NCBI RefSeq assembly: GCF_000428985.1
Contig: NZ_AUAZ01000004.1
Span: 62,001-126,000 of the forward strand
Origin: Marinobacterium litorale DSM 23545
GTDB taxonomy: Bacteria; Pseudomonadota; Gammaproteobacteria; Pseudomonadales; Balneatricaceae
Length of the DNA: 64,000 nt
Reading direction: 5' to 3'
The translations under genes and the position numbers were made by a program. The notes beneath the pieces were generated by a model, which worked only from the letters and a program-made list of their open reading frames with translations, made no database searches and was not told where the DNA came from. Each line of letters begins with the position of its first letter. Within the stretch, counting starts at the first letter, position 1. Shown one piece after another: positions 9,300 to 18,713 of the stretch.

Positions 9300-11129
9300 T
9301 TAAACTTTTATAACGGGACCGGGTGTCCAGGCCGGCGAGATCTGCCGACGCTCTGAGAGGTAGATGGCGCTGCCGTTGAGCTTTTTGGCCATCTTTTTGG
9401 CATCGGCCGCTAACTCGGCCACTTCATGGTAGCTGGAACACTTGTAGGGATCGGGGTGCACCACGCCGACAGAGAGCCCTAACAGCGGGAAAAAACAGGG
9501 GCTACCACTGCGATCCTGGCTCCATATCCCCCCGGCATCCAGATCGCTGGCCTTGTAGAGGCCCAGTACGTAATCATCGAACTCACGGATGACCCGCTCG
9601 CAAGCCCGGCGCCAGTCGCGCTGACGAAACAGGACCACGAAGTCATCGCCCCCCACATGGCCGATAAAGTTGACCTCCGAGCCCACATGCTCGGTCAGCA
9701 GCGCCCCCAGATGGCGGATAACCTGATCCCCCTTGGAGTAGCCGTAACAGTCGTTAAACGGCTTAAAGTTATTCAAATCAAAATAGGCGATGTGGAAATC
9801 CACGGTACGGCGCAGCAGAGAATCGATTTCGCTATTGATCGGCACATTACCGGGTAGCAGCGTCAGCGGGTTGGCGTAGCGCGCATTACGGATTTTCAGC
9901 TCGGTGATACGCTTAAGCAGATCACGTACGCTGGCCATGCCCAGATAGCACCGATCCTGCACGATGATCAGATCCTGCTGCATCAACTCCGATTCATCCT
10001 GCTCGGTAATAATCTGGGACACCTTTTCCAGCGGCATATCACTCTCGATCACCGGCGCATCGGTGCGCAGCAAACGGGAAACCGGCTTGTTTTCATAGAG
10101 CGCGCGGCCGAACTGGGCTGAAAACAGCTCCAGCAATTCCCCTCTGCGCACAACCCCCACCGGCTCACCATCCACCAGTACGGGGATGCAGTTAAGGCCC
10201 GGCGAATCCTTGAACAGGTTACTGACATCGCCCAGCAGATCTTTGGGCGACACGGCCGGTGCCGAACGTACCAGGGCGCGTGCGGTATCGGCACTGGCCA
10301 GCATCCGTTCGTTAACGCGGCTTTGCAGATAGCCGTGACGCACGGCCAATGGATCAATCAGCAAAGCCGGTCGCTCGGCGGGCCGCCCCAACAGATAGCC
10401 CTGTCCGTAGCGCACACCCAGCTCCTGTAGCGTGTGCAGCTCCTCCAGGGTCTCGATCCCTTCAGCAACCACATGGCAGTGCAGCGTATGACCAATATTG
10501 CAGATAGAGCGGACGAACTCACGCTTGACCGAGTCCCGATCGATATTGCGGATAAAATACATATCGATCTTGATGTAATCGGGATGCAGCTCGGACCAGA
10601 GCTTTAAACCGGAATAACCACTACCAAGATCATCGATAGCGATATGAAAACCCATTCGACGGTAATGCTCGACCGCTGAGCGCGTCAGGCCATGATGGTC
10701 AAAGGGGTGTTGTTCGGAAAGCTCGATGACGATATCGCTTTGCGGTACGCCAAGCTGCTCCAGCAGCTCGGCGGTAAACCCGTGCTGGTGCTCGGGTGTA
10801 CTCAACAGAGAGGCGGAAACGTTAAGAAACAACTTCCCTTCAAGCGCTTCGGATGCGTAACACTCCAGAGACCGCCGCCGGCAGGCGAGCTCAAGCTCGT
10901 GAAGCATATGGTTGGCAATGGCAGCGTTAAACAGATGACAGGGCTTATGCAGCCCGCTGTTCGCCGGCCCCCGAATCAGCGCTTCCTGACCGATACACTC
11001 CCCGGTGCTGAGATCAACGATCGGCTGAAAAAGCGGGTAAAGCTGCTGATCCCGGATGATCTGGGAGAGTAAATCGGCGTCCTGTCCACCACCGCAACTC
11101 TCATCACTCAATTGCTTTTCTGCTCGCAT
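9300..11129 (-). CDS. EAL-CBS-GGDEF cyclic-di-GMP signalling protein
   Basis: A soluble protein of about 609 residues with an uncommon domain order: EAL (about 30-265), a CBS pair (about 280-410), then a GGDEF domain (about 435-595). The EAL domain keeps its catalytic set: QEALIRG, NVSAS, IELSEQ, AIDDLGSGYSG, DYIKIDMYF, VAEGIETLEE and YGQGYLLGRP. It is therefore probably an active c-di-GMP phosphodiesterase. The GGDEF signature is GGDDF, one residue off consensus, so cyclase activity is uncertain; it may only bind GTP. No membrane segment is seen, so the input probably comes through the CBS pair, which often binds adenine nucleotides. The ATG at 11129 has AGGTG six bases upstream; a GTG three codons earlier is less likely. 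Confidence 0.9.
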   Translation of the reverse strand: MRAEKQLSDESCGGGQDADLLSQIIRDQQLYPLFQPIVDLSTGECIGQEALIRGPANSGLHKPCHLFNAAIANHMLHELELACRRRSLECYASEALEGKLFLNVSASLLSTPEHQHGFTAELLEQLGVPQSDIVIELSEQHPFDHHGLTRSAVEHYRRMGFHIAIDDLGSGYSGLKLWSELHPDYIKIDMYFIRNIDRDSVKREFVRSICNIGHTLHCHVVAEGIETLEELHTLQELGVRYGQGYLLGRPAERPALLIDPLAVRHGYLQSRVNERMLASADTARALVRSAPAVSPKDLLGDVSNLFKDSPGLNCIPVLVDGEPVGVVRRGELLELFSAQFGRALYENKPVSRLLRTDAPVIESDMPLEKVSQIITEQDESELMQQDLIIVQDRCYLGMASVRDLLKRITELKIRNARYANPLTLLPGNVPINSEIDSLLRRTVDFHIAYFDLNNFKPFNDCYGYSKGDQVIRHLGALLTEHVGSEVNFIGHVGGDDFVVLFRQRDWRRACERVIREFDDYVLGLYKASDLDAGGIWSQDRSGSPCFFPLLGLSVGVVHPDPYKCSSYHEVAELAADAKKMAKKLNGSAIYLSERRQISPAWTPGPVIKV

Positions 11130-11202
11130 CTGAATCACCTGGGCAAAACGTTTGTTCCCCCCGTAGGTTATGGCGATTCAGTGACAGGCTCGTGACAACC
11201 GA

Positions 11203-12054
11203 TCAGGCAGCCTCAAGGGTAAAGCGTCGAAGCTGCTGGATCTCTTCGTGCCAGATAGCGGGATCGATGGTTTCCAGCACCAGAGGAATACCTTCAAACC
11301 GACTATCGGTCATGATGTAGCGGAACACGTCCCAACCGATCTCGCCCTGCCCCAGGCTATGATGCCGGTCCACCCGACTGCCCAGCGCAACTTTGGAGTC
11401 GTTGATATGCATCCCGCAGAGGTAATCAAAACCCACTATGTCGGCGAACTGCGCGAAGGTCCGGTCGCAGGCCTCCGGGGTACGCAGATCATAACCCGCG
11501 CTGAACGTATGACAGGTATCCAGGCAGACACCGACTCGGGTTTTATCCTCAACCCGGTCGATAATGGCCGCCAGCTGCTCGAACTCGCAGCCCAGGTTGG
11601 AGCCCTGCCCGGCGGTGTTTTCGATCACCGCGACCACGCCCTCGGTCTGATCCAGTGCAAAATTGATCGATTCGGCGATACGCGCCAGACACTCATCCAC
11701 GCTGATCTTGCGCAGATGGCTGCCGGGATGGAAGTTGAGGTATTTAAGACCCAACTGCTCGCAGCGCTGCATCTCATCGAGGAACGCATCCCGTGACTTC
11801 TGCAATGCCTCCTGCTCTGGGTGCCCCAGATTAATCAGGTAACTGTCATGGGGCAGTATCTGCTCCGGCCCGAAACCGTTGGCCTCACAGTTTGCCTTGA
11901 ACGTATCAATATTCTTGGCACTGAGTGGCTTGGCTTCCCAGCGCCGCTGATTTTTAGTAAACAGCGCGAAAGCGTTGGCACCGATCTCGGCCGCATTGAG
12001 CGGTGCGTTCTCCACACCGCCCGAGGCACTGACATGGGCTCCTACGTAGTACAT
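11203..12054 (-). CDS. nfo: Endonuclease IV
   Basis: A zinc-dependent apurinic/apyrimidinic endonuclease of base excision repair, 283 residues. The N terminus [16 protein letters not shown] and the metal-site motifs [48 protein letters not shown] and [12 protein letters not shown] are all present. The ATG at 12054 follows AAGGAAGGGGAG; the TTG one codon earlier is not needed. It lies upstream of no gene on the same strand before the EAL protein and downstream of a small 60-codon gene and recJ. Confidence 0.96.
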   Translation of the reverse strand: MYYVGAHVSASGGVENAPLNAAEIGANAFALFTKNQRRWEAKPLSAKNIDTFKANCEANGFGPEQILPHDSYLINLGHPEQEALQKSRDAFLDEMQRCEQLGLKYLNFHPGSHLRKISVDECLARIAESINFALDQTEGVVAVIENTAGQGSNLGCEFEQLAAIIDRVEDKTRVGVCLDTCHTFSAGYDLRTPEACDRTFAQFADIVGFDYLCGMHINDSKVALGSRVDRHHSLGQGEIGWDVFRYIMTDSRFEGIPLVLETIDPAIWHEEIQQLRRFTLEAA

Positions 12055-12086
12055 CAACTCCCCTTCCTTATAGCTTGCCGGTGCAC

Positions 12087-12269
12087 TTAGAGCTTGCAGG
12101 CGCCGCCGAGACAGTCGTCAAAATCCATCGACTCCAGCTCCTCTTTTTCGGCATGCAGTGCCTGAATACGGGTCAGCAACTGGCCTTCTGCGCTATCACC
12201 GCCCACCACACCTGCACGCTCAAACACGGACAGCAAGGCACTCAACTCTTCCAGACTCAGTTCATGCAT
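12087..12269 (-). CDS. Small acidic hypothetical protein
   Basis: A 60-residue product I do not recognise. It is helical and Leu/Glu-rich ([18 protein letters not shown] near the N terminus) and ends in a short acidic tail with two cysteines, [12 protein letters not shown]. The ATG has a consensus AGAGGAG ribosome-binding site seven bases upstream, which is strong support for translation. It lies 21 bp after recJ and 32 bp before nfo on the same strand, so it probably belongs to a recJ-nfo repair transcript. The cysteine pair could bind metal or be redox active; this is only inference. Confidence 0.65.
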   Translation of the reverse strand: MHELSLEELSALLSVFERAGVVGGDSAEGQLLTRIQALHAEKEELESMDFDDCLGGACKL

Positions 12270-12290
12270 CGGAAAACTCCTCTGATCGGA

Positions 12291-14024
12291 TTAAAGCGGC
12301 AGCAGCTGCTCGATCATCAACTGCAGATTGCGCTGCCCGCGAAACTCATTGATATCCAGTCGGTAGACCAAATGCAACTCGGTCACCGACTCATCCGGCC
12401 AACGCCGGGTATCCACGTTAAATGCAATGCCATCCAGAGCCAGACCTGAAGCGGGTTCCATAACAACCAGCTTCAAATGCCGCTGCCCGACAATGCGCTG
12501 CTGCAGCACCCTGAAGCGACCGTCAAAACGGGGTTCAGGGAACTGGTGACCCCAGGGGCCCGCCTCCCGGATAAGCTCTGCCAGCTCAAGCGTAAACTCC
12601 TGGCCACCAAGACCGCCATCCGTCAGCACCCGTTGGGTCAGCGCCTGTTCATCCAGCTGACGCCGTACTTCCTGATCAAACGCCTCCCTGAACGCATCGA
12701 GCTTGTCGGCACTGAGGGAGAGTCCGGCCGCCATGGCATGGCCGCCAAACTTCTTGATTAAACCGGGGTGACGCGCCGCGACCGCATCCAGCCCATCGCG
12801 CACATGAAAGCCGCTGATCGAACGCGCGGAGCCTTTGATATCTCCCGCGTCCCCGGGTGCAAATGCAATCACCGGCCGATGGACACGCTCCTTGATCCGT
12901 GATGCCAGAATACCGATCACCCCCTGGTGCCAACTCTCGTCAAACAGGCACAGTCCATAGGGCAACTCAGCATCATCCAGCTGCAACCGGTCCAGCAGCA
13001 CCAGAGCCTGCTGCTGCATCTCCTGCTCAATGCCGCGTCGCTCCCGGTTTAGGTCATCCAGCGTATGCGCCAGATCCAGTGCGTACTCATAATCCTCGCT
13101 GAGCAGGCACTCGATCCCGATGGAGATATCCTCAAGGCGGCCCGCGGCGTTAAGCCTTGGAGCAATGGCGAACCCCAGATCACTGGCTGCCAGAACTTCC
13201 CGGCGACGGCCGGCCACCTCAATCAACGCCAGCAAGCCCGGCCGAGCGCGACCGGCCCGGATCCGCTGCAACCCCTGGTATACCAGCGCGCGATTGTTGC
13301 GCTCCAGGGCCACCACGTCAGCCACCGTCCCCAGCGCCACCAGATCCAACAGGTCTGCCAGATTGGGGGCGGCGAGGCCGCGCATCTCGAACCAGCCACG
13401 CTCAGCCAGCGCGCGGCGCAACGCGATCATGACATAGAAGATCACCCCCACACCGCAGGTGGACTTGGCCATGAACCGACAGTCCGGCTGGTTGGGATTG
13501 ACGATGGCAACGGCAGCAGGCAATTCGGCGCCGGGCAGATGATGGTCGGTCACCAGCACATCGATCCCCAGCTCACCTGCGCGTGCCACACCGTCGATAC
13601 TGGAGATGCCGTTGTCGACCGTGATGATCAGATGGGGCTGCTGAGCGGCTGCCACCTCGACGATCTCCGGGCTCAGGCCATAGCCGAACTGGAAGCGATT
13701 TGGTACGAGATAATCAACCTCTGCAGCACCAAACTGCCTCAGGGCCAGCACCGCGAGCGTTGTACTGGTGGCACCATCACAATCGAAATCACCGACGATC
13801 AGTATCCGTTGCTGTTGCTCCAGCGCCTCCACCAGCCGCCCAACCGCCGCCTCCATACCGAGCAATGCGGTATCCGGCAGCAGCTCCTTGAGCTGCCTGC
13901 CCAGCTGATCCAGGCTTTCAACGCCCCGGCTGGCATAGATACGCGCCAGCACCGGATGCAGACCGGATAAACCGGCTGGCAGTATTTCAGGCACTGCTCG
14001 GCGCTCAATCTGTGGTTCACTCAT
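12291..14024 (-). CDS. recJ: Single-stranded-DNA-specific exonuclease RecJ
   Basis: A 5'-3' ssDNA exonuclease of recombination and mismatch repair, 577 residues, the normal length. DHH-family motifs are ILIVGDFDCDGATST (motif I), LIITVDNG, VTDHHLPG (the DHH motif) and VNPNQPDC; the DHHA1 region contains GGHAMAAGLSL. The C-terminal OB-fold follows. It starts at an ATG (MSEPQIERR) about 100 bp after thrC, with a probable terminator between the two, so recJ likely has its own promoter. Confidence 0.96.
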   Translation of the reverse strand: MSEPQIERRAVPEILPAGLSGLHPVLARIYASRGVESLDQLGRQLKELLPDTALLGMEAAVGRLVEALEQQQRILIVGDFDCDGATSTTLAVLALRQFGAAEVDYLVPNRFQFGYGLSPEIVEVAAAQQPHLIITVDNGISSIDGVARAGELGIDVLVTDHHLPGAELPAAVAIVNPNQPDCRFMAKSTCGVGVIFYVMIALRRALAERGWFEMRGLAAPNLADLLDLVALGTVADVVALERNNRALVYQGLQRIRAGRARPGLLALIEVAGRRREVLAASDLGFAIAPRLNAAGRLEDISIGIECLLSEDYEYALDLAHTLDDLNRERRGIEQEMQQQALVLLDRLQLDDAELPYGLCLFDESWHQGVIGILASRIKERVHRPVIAFAPGDAGDIKGSARSISGFHVRDGLDAVAARHPGLIKKFGGHAMAAGLSLSADKLDAFREAFDQEVRRQLDEQALTQRVLTDGGLGGQEFTLELAELIREAGPWGHQFPEPRFDGRFRVLQQRIVGQRHLKLVVMEPASGLALDGIAFNVDTRRWPDESVTELHLVYRLDINEFRGQRNLQLMIEQLLPL

Positions 14025-14095
14025 GGCACACTTCGGAACAGGGGCGTCGGGCCGTTTAACCGGGAATCAACCGCTGTTAGCTGCAGATTAAAGAA

Positions 14096-14116
14096 GGGCC
14101 GGTAGAACACCGGCCC
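14096..14116 (-). terminator. Terminator-like hairpin after thrC
   Basis: Arms GGGCCGG and CCGGCCC surround a 7-base loop ten bases past the thrC stop. On the minus strand the hairpin is followed by a weak U-rich tract (TTCTTTAAT). It probably ends the hom-thrC transcript. Confidence 0.65.
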
Positions 14117-14126
14117 GGGGAACGTT

Positions 14127-15521
14127 TTAGTCGCGATGCACGTGAGACGCGATGAACGCCTGAACTTCGCCAAGATCGTTATCAATAACCTGATAACCCT
14201 CTTCTCGCTCGAACAGGTCACTCAAGTGCTCCGGCAACTGCGGCGACTCCAGGCCAGCCTTGACCACCGGCTCCGGGAACTTCACCGGATGCGCTGTCGC
14301 CAGCGTAATCATCGGCACGGATTTATCGCGCCAGCACTCCCGCGCCGCCTTGACACCGATCGCGGTGTGCGGATCGAGCAGGTAGCCGGTTTCGGCATAG
14401 ACATCAGCAATCGTCTGGCAGGTCGTCTCGTCGTCCGCACAGGCACTGTCGAACAGCTCGCGTACTTTTTCCCAGCGCGCCTGATCGAGCTTAACCGGCT
14501 CGGACTTAAAGCGGTTCATCAGATCGTTGATCGCCGCACCATCACGCCCGTATACATCGAACAGCAGACGCTCGAAGTTGGAGCTGACCATGATATCCAT
14601 GGACGGCGACAGGGTGTGCACCAGTTCGCCCTTGGACATATCGTTACCGGAGATCACCCGGTGCAGAATGTCATTGCGGTTGGTGGCAACAACCAGTTGG
14701 CTGATCGGCAGCCCCATCTGTTTGGCCAGATAACCGGCAAAGATATCGCCGAAATTACCGGTGGGCACTGAGAAGGCAACGGGTCGATACGGGCCACCCA
14801 CGGCCAGTGAGGCCGAGAAGTAGTAGACGATCTGGGCCATGATCCGCGCCCAGTTGATCGAGTTAACCGCGCCCAGTTTCAAGCCACGCAGGAATTCCTG
14901 GTTGGCAAAGCTGTCCTTGACCATCTGCTGGCAATTGTCAAAGTTACCTTCCAGAGCAATATTGAAAACATTGTCTGCCAGAATGGTCGTCATCTGTCGA
15001 CGCTGGACTTCCGACACCCGGTTATGGGGGTGCAGAATGAAGATATCCAGATGATCGGAGTGACGGCAGCCCTCGATAGCCGCGGAGCCGGTATCACCGG
15101 AGGTCGCCCCCATGATAACCAGGCGTTCACCGCGCTCGGCCAGCACATGATCCATCAGGCGTCCCAGCAACTGCAGGGCAAAATCCTTGAACGCCAGAGT
15201 CGGGCCGTGGAACAGTTCAAGCACCCATTCGTTGGTGCCCAGCTCTTTCAGCGGCGCGACAGCACTGTGGTTAAAACCGGCGTAGGTCTCGTCGATCATG
15301 CGTTTGAGATCGGCGTCTTTGATGCAGGTATCCACAAAGGGTTTGATTACCTTGAACGCCAGTTCCGCATAGGAGAGACCGGCCCAGGAGGCGATCTCTT
15401 CCCGAGAGAAGGTCGGCAGTGTCTCAGGCACGTACAGGCCGCCATCGCTGGCCAAACCTGCCAACAGTACATCGGCGAATTCCAGGGCCGGGGCGTCACC
15501 ACGGGTGGAGATGTATTTCAT
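14127..15521 (-). CDS. thrC: Threonine synthase
   Basis: A PLP enzyme converting O-phosphohomoserine to threonine, 464 residues. The start MKYISTRGDAPALEFADVLL is typical of the longer type II threonine synthases. The PLP lysine lies in GPTLAFKDFALQLLG, followed by the phosphate-binding MGATSGDTGSAAIEG and later FSVPTGNFGDIFAGYLA. It begins 14 bp downstream of hom on the same strand, the hom-thrC operon of Pseudomonas-like bacteria (no thrABC leader). Confidence 0.96.
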   Translation of the reverse strand: MKYISTRGDAPALEFADVLLAGLASDGGLYVPETLPTFSREEIASWAGLSYAELAFKVIKPFVDTCIKDADLKRMIDETYAGFNHSAVAPLKELGTNEWVLELFHGPTLAFKDFALQLLGRLMDHVLAERGERLVIMGATSGDTGSAAIEGCRHSDHLDIFILHPHNRVSEVQRRQMTTILADNVFNIALEGNFDNCQQMVKDSFANQEFLRGLKLGAVNSINWARIMAQIVYYFSASLAVGGPYRPVAFSVPTGNFGDIFAGYLAKQMGLPISQLVVATNRNDILHRVISGNDMSKGELVHTLSPSMDIMVSSNFERLLFDVYGRDGAAINDLMNRFKSEPVKLDQARWEKVRELFDSACADDETTCQTIADVYAETGYLLDPHTAIGVKAARECWRDKSVPMITLATAHPVKFPEPVVKAGLESPQLPEHLSDLFEREEGYQVIDNDLGEVQAFIASHVHRD

Positions 15522-15535
15522 GTCGGGATATTTCC

Positions 15536-16837
15536 TCAGTCAGCCAGATGCTCTACACGGATACGGATCACTTCACCCAGGATATCCGGCAGGGATTCGA
15601 TCTCGCGGATCGCTTCGTTCATGGTGCGCTCGGCCACCCGCTGAGTCAGCATGATGACCGGTACCTGCGCCTCGCGGGTCTGTTTCTGGATGATCGCTTC
15701 GATGTTGATCCCTTTCTCACCCAGAATACGGGTCACGTGGGCGAGTACCCCCGGACGCTCGACCGCCTGCATGCGCAGGTAGTAACCGGTCACCACATCA
15801 TCCATCGGCAGCATCGGCAGCTCGGACAGCTGGCTGGGATGGAACGCCAGGTGAGGCACGCGATTATCACGGTCGGCCGTCAAGGTACGGACCACATCCA
15901 CCACATCAGCCACGACGGCAGAAGCGGTCGGCTCGGCGCCCGCACCGCTACCGTAGTAAAGCGTCTGGCCGACCGCATCGCCATCAACCATGATCGCGTT
16001 CATAACGCCGCTAACGCTGGCCAGCAGTGTCGAATGCGGAATCAGCGTGGGATGTACACGCAGCTCGATACCATCGGCGGTGCGACGGGTCAGGCCCAGA
16101 TGTTTGATCCGGTAACCGAGCTCCTCGGCATACTGAACATCTTCGGTGGTGATCTTGCTGATCCCTTCGGTGTACGCCTTCTCGAACTGCAGCGGTACGC
16201 CGTAGGCGATAGACGCCAGGATGGTCAGTTTGTGAGCGGCATCGATACCCTCGACATCAAACGTGGGATCAGCTTCGGCATAGCCCAGCTCCTGAGCCTC
16301 GGCCAGCACATCATCAAAAGCGCGGCCTTTCTCGCGCATTTCGGTCATGATGTAGTTGCCGGTACCGTTGATAATGCCGGCCAGCCAGTTGATCTGGTTA
16401 GCAGACAAACCCTCACGGATCGCTTTAACGATGGGAATCCCGCCGGCAACCGATGCCTCGAACGCCACCATGACGTTCTTCTCCTGGGCGGCGGCAAAAA
16501 TTTCATTGCCATGCACCGCAATCAGGGCCTTGTTGGCAGTCACCACATGTTTGCCGTTCTCGATCGCGGTCATAACCAGATCACGGGCTGTTTCGTAGCC
16601 ACCGATCAGCTCAATGACAATATCGATTTCAGGGTTGGTCGCAACCGCAAAGATATCGTTGGAGATCTGGGTACCCGTGGTATCGCAGGCCGGGTTTTCG
16701 CGACGCGCACCAATCTGCTCGACAATAATGTGACGTCCTGCGCGGCGCGCGATCTCCTCGGCATTACGCATTAGTACATTGAAGGTACCGCCACCAACGG
16801 TGCCCAGACCACAGATCCCAACTTTAACCGGTTTCAA
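15536..16837 (-). CDS. hom: Homoserine dehydrogenase
   Basis: A monofunctional 433-residue enzyme reducing aspartate semialdehyde to homoserine, without the aspartokinase domain of E. coli ThrA. It has an N-terminal NAD(P)-binding fold (VGICGLGTVGGGTFNVL), a catalytic domain (TANKALIAVHG, GGIPIVKAIREGL, NYIMTEM, EAQELGYAEADPTFDVEG) and a C-terminal ACT domain (about 350-430) expected to sense threonine. The start is a TTG directly after GAGGTG; no ATG is available that keeps the Rossmann N terminus. thrC follows by 14 bp. Confidence 0.96.
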   Translation of the reverse strand: MKPVKVGICGLGTVGGGTFNVLMRNAEEIARRAGRHIIVEQIGARRENPACDTTGTQISNDIFAVATNPEIDIVIELIGGYETARDLVMTAIENGKHVVTANKALIAVHGNEIFAAAQEKNVMVAFEASVAGGIPIVKAIREGLSANQINWLAGIINGTGNYIMTEMREKGRAFDDVLAEAQELGYAEADPTFDVEGIDAAHKLTILASIAYGVPLQFEKAYTEGISKITTEDVQYAEELGYRIKHLGLTRRTADGIELRVHPTLIPHSTLLASVSGVMNAIMVDGDAVGQTLYYGSGAGAEPTASAVVADVVDVVRTLTADRDNRVPHLAFHPSQLSELPMLPMDDVVTGYYLRMQAVERPGVLAHVTRILGEKGINIEAIIQKQTREAQVPVIMLTQRVAERTMNEAIREIESLPDILGEVIRIRVEHLAD

Positions 16838-16987
16838 ACAACACCTCGCATACTTAGTGAAAACAACCCACTAGCCGAACAATCCTGCCAGCCTAGCCTT
16901 CGCGGGCGAAAAAATGGGCTCCAGTATAGCAAACCCCGCTCATCCACATCCATGAGGGATGCGGGCGAATAATCCGCGAACCGGATA

Positions 16988-17731
16988 TCAAAGACCCAGT
17001 ATCTGCGCCAGGCGATCGGCCGGGAGGTAACCGGGCAGCATTCTGCCATCATCCAGAACCAGTGCAGGCGTACCATTGACACCCAGGCGCTGACCCAACG
17101 CGAACTGCTCAAGTACCGGGTTATCACAGTCAGCGGCCTGCAGGCCTGCGCCCTGTTTCGCCCGCGTCATCAGCTCTCGGCGCTGCTCACCCTCTGCACA
17201 CCAGATCGCGGTCATTTTGGCCGCGGCAGCGGAGCGCTCGCCACCCCGGGGAAAAGCCAGATAATCGACCTGAACTCCCATCCGGTTGAGCTCGGCAACT
17301 TCATCGTGAAGTTTGCGACAGTAAGCGCAATCCACGTCAGTGAATACCTGGATCCGGGCCTTGGTCTCACCGGTCGCCGGGAAGATCACACGCTCTTCAG
17401 CCGGAACCTCAGCCAACGCCTGAACCCGCACCCCCTGCAACCGCTGTTCGGTCAGGTTAACCAGCCCCTGCTCGCCGGCCAGACGGTAAAGCTGCCCGGC
17501 CAGCATATACCCGGCGCTCTCATCCACATAGAGAACCTCTCCGGAATCAAGCACCACCTCATACAAACCCGGTAAACCAGACTCCGCGACCGTTTCGATG
17601 CTCAGGCGGGGGTCGATCTGTGCGAGGCGATCAGCAAGACGCGCCTTTACGGCATCATCGATATCAGCGGCACCGGCAGGCGCAGCGATTAACAGGGAAA
17701 AGGTGATCAAAGCGGCAATAACAGCACGCAT
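16988..17731 (-). CDS. dsbC: Thiol:disulfide interchange protein DsbC
   Basis: A periplasmic disulfide isomerase of 247 residues. A signal peptide ends near residue 21 (APAGA then ADIDD), an N-terminal dimerisation domain follows, then a thioredoxin fold with the active site CAYC at 135-138 in FTDVDCAYCRKLHDEV and the cis-Pro loop GVNGTPALVLDDG. A second cysteine pair (WCAEGE and AADCDN) matches the structural disulfide of DsbC. It lies between xerD and hom, as in Pseudomonas. The ATG has GGAGG upstream. Confidence 0.94.
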   Translation of the reverse strand: MRAVIAALITFSLLIAAPAGAADIDDAVKARLADRLAQIDPRLSIETVAESGLPGLYEVVLDSGEVLYVDESAGYMLAGQLYRLAGEQGLVNLTEQRLQGVRVQALAEVPAEERVIFPATGETKARIQVFTDVDCAYCRKLHDEVAELNRMGVQVDYLAFPRGGERSAAAAKMTAIWCAEGEQRRELMTRAKQGAGLQAADCDNPVLEQFALGQRLGVNGTPALVLDDGRMLPGYLPADRLAQILGL

Positions 17732-17783
17732 AACGCCTCCAGTGGGTTGGATTTCGGATTGACGAGTTTACCACCGCATCAGA

Positions 17784-18713
17784 CTATCCGCGCGGATGAT
17801 GTTCCCGATGCATCGCCTGCAAGCGGGCGGTCGCTATATGGGTATAAATCTGAGTCGTCGACAGACTGCTATGACCCAGCAACATCTGTACGACCCTCAA
17901 ATCCGCCCCATGGTTCAGCAGATGTGTTGCGAAAGCGTGGCGCAAGACATGCGGCGACAGCGGTTTATCGATACCGGCTTCAACCGCGTACCGCTTTATA
18001 CGGTGCCAGAACGTCTGCCGCGTCATCGCCCGGCCCCGCTGACTCAAGAACACATGCTCCTCTCCGGGATGCGCCCCCAACTCATCGCGGGCCTGTCTGA
18101 AGTAGCGCTCAATCCAGCTCAGCGCTTCATCACCAACGGGAATCAGACGTTCTTTATTACCTTTACCGACCACACGTATCACGCCCACGCGGCGGTCCAG
18201 CTCACCCAGCTCCAGCCCGACCAGTTCAGTGACACGCAAACCACAGGCGTAAAGCAGCTCCAGCATGGCGCGATCCCTGAGCCCTAACGCAGACGCCGTA
18301 TCCGGCGCTCGAAGCAGCGCTTCAACATCCTGTTCGGTCAGGGTTTTAGGTAGGGGACGCCCACGCCGTGGCGTATCGATATCCAGGGTAGGATCAGCGG
18401 AAACAGCTCGCTCGCGCACGAGGTAACGATAAAAACCACGCAGTGTAGAGAGCAGGCGAGATGTGGAGCCGGGACGGCGACGCTGCTCCAGACGCCAATG
18501 CAGATGTTCCTGAAGATGCAAGCGCGTTGCATCTGTCAGCGTCAGGTTACGCTCGTTAAGCCAGCAACCAAAATGGTTAAGGTCACGCTGGTAGGCCGCT
18601 CGCGTGTTGTCACTCAGACCCCGTTCAAGCCAGAGAAAATCAAGATACTGCTCTATCCACTGCCGATCGACCGCCAGGGGCCGACGGGCCCGCCGGCGGT
18701 GGTCCTCTGTCAA
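17784..18713 (-). CDS. xerD: Site-specific tyrosine recombinase XerD
   Basis: A chromosome-dimer resolution recombinase acting with XerC at dif. It has 309 residues, with a SAM-like N-terminal domain and a catalytic domain carrying YACGLRVTELVGLELG (first Arg), GKGNKERLIP (Lys), SPHVLRHAFATHLLNHG (HxxR), LLGHSSLSTTQIYTH (His and nucleophile Tyr). The core-gene context (dsbC, hom) favours XerD over a mobile-element integrase. The TTG start overlaps the stop of the upstream gene (TTGA), implying coupling. Confidence 0.93.
   Translation of the reverse strand: MTEDHRRRARRPLAVDRQWIEQYLDFLWLERGLSDNTRAAYQRDLNHFGCWLNERNLTLTDATRLHLQEHLHWRLEQRRRPGSTSRLLSTLRGFYRYLVRERAVSADPTLDIDTPRRGRPLPKTLTEQDVEALLRAPDTASALGLRDRAMLELLYACGLRVTELVGLELGELDRRVGVIRVVGKGNKERLIPVGDEALSWIERYFRQARDELGAHPGEEHVFLSQRGRAMTRQTFWHRIKRYAVEAGIDKPLSPHVLRHAFATHLLNHGADLRVVQMLLGHSSLSTTQIYTHIATARLQAMHREHHPRG

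Noticed and set aside
15419-16774. 451-codon plus-strand frame opposite thrC and hom
   Set aside because: It spans two real genes in antisense and shows His/Gln/Arg-rich shadow composition with no domain pattern.
17784-18713. Tyrosine recombinase as an island integrase
   Set aside because: Its context (dsbC, hom, thrC, recJ) and sequence are those of core XerD, about 38 kb from the island.
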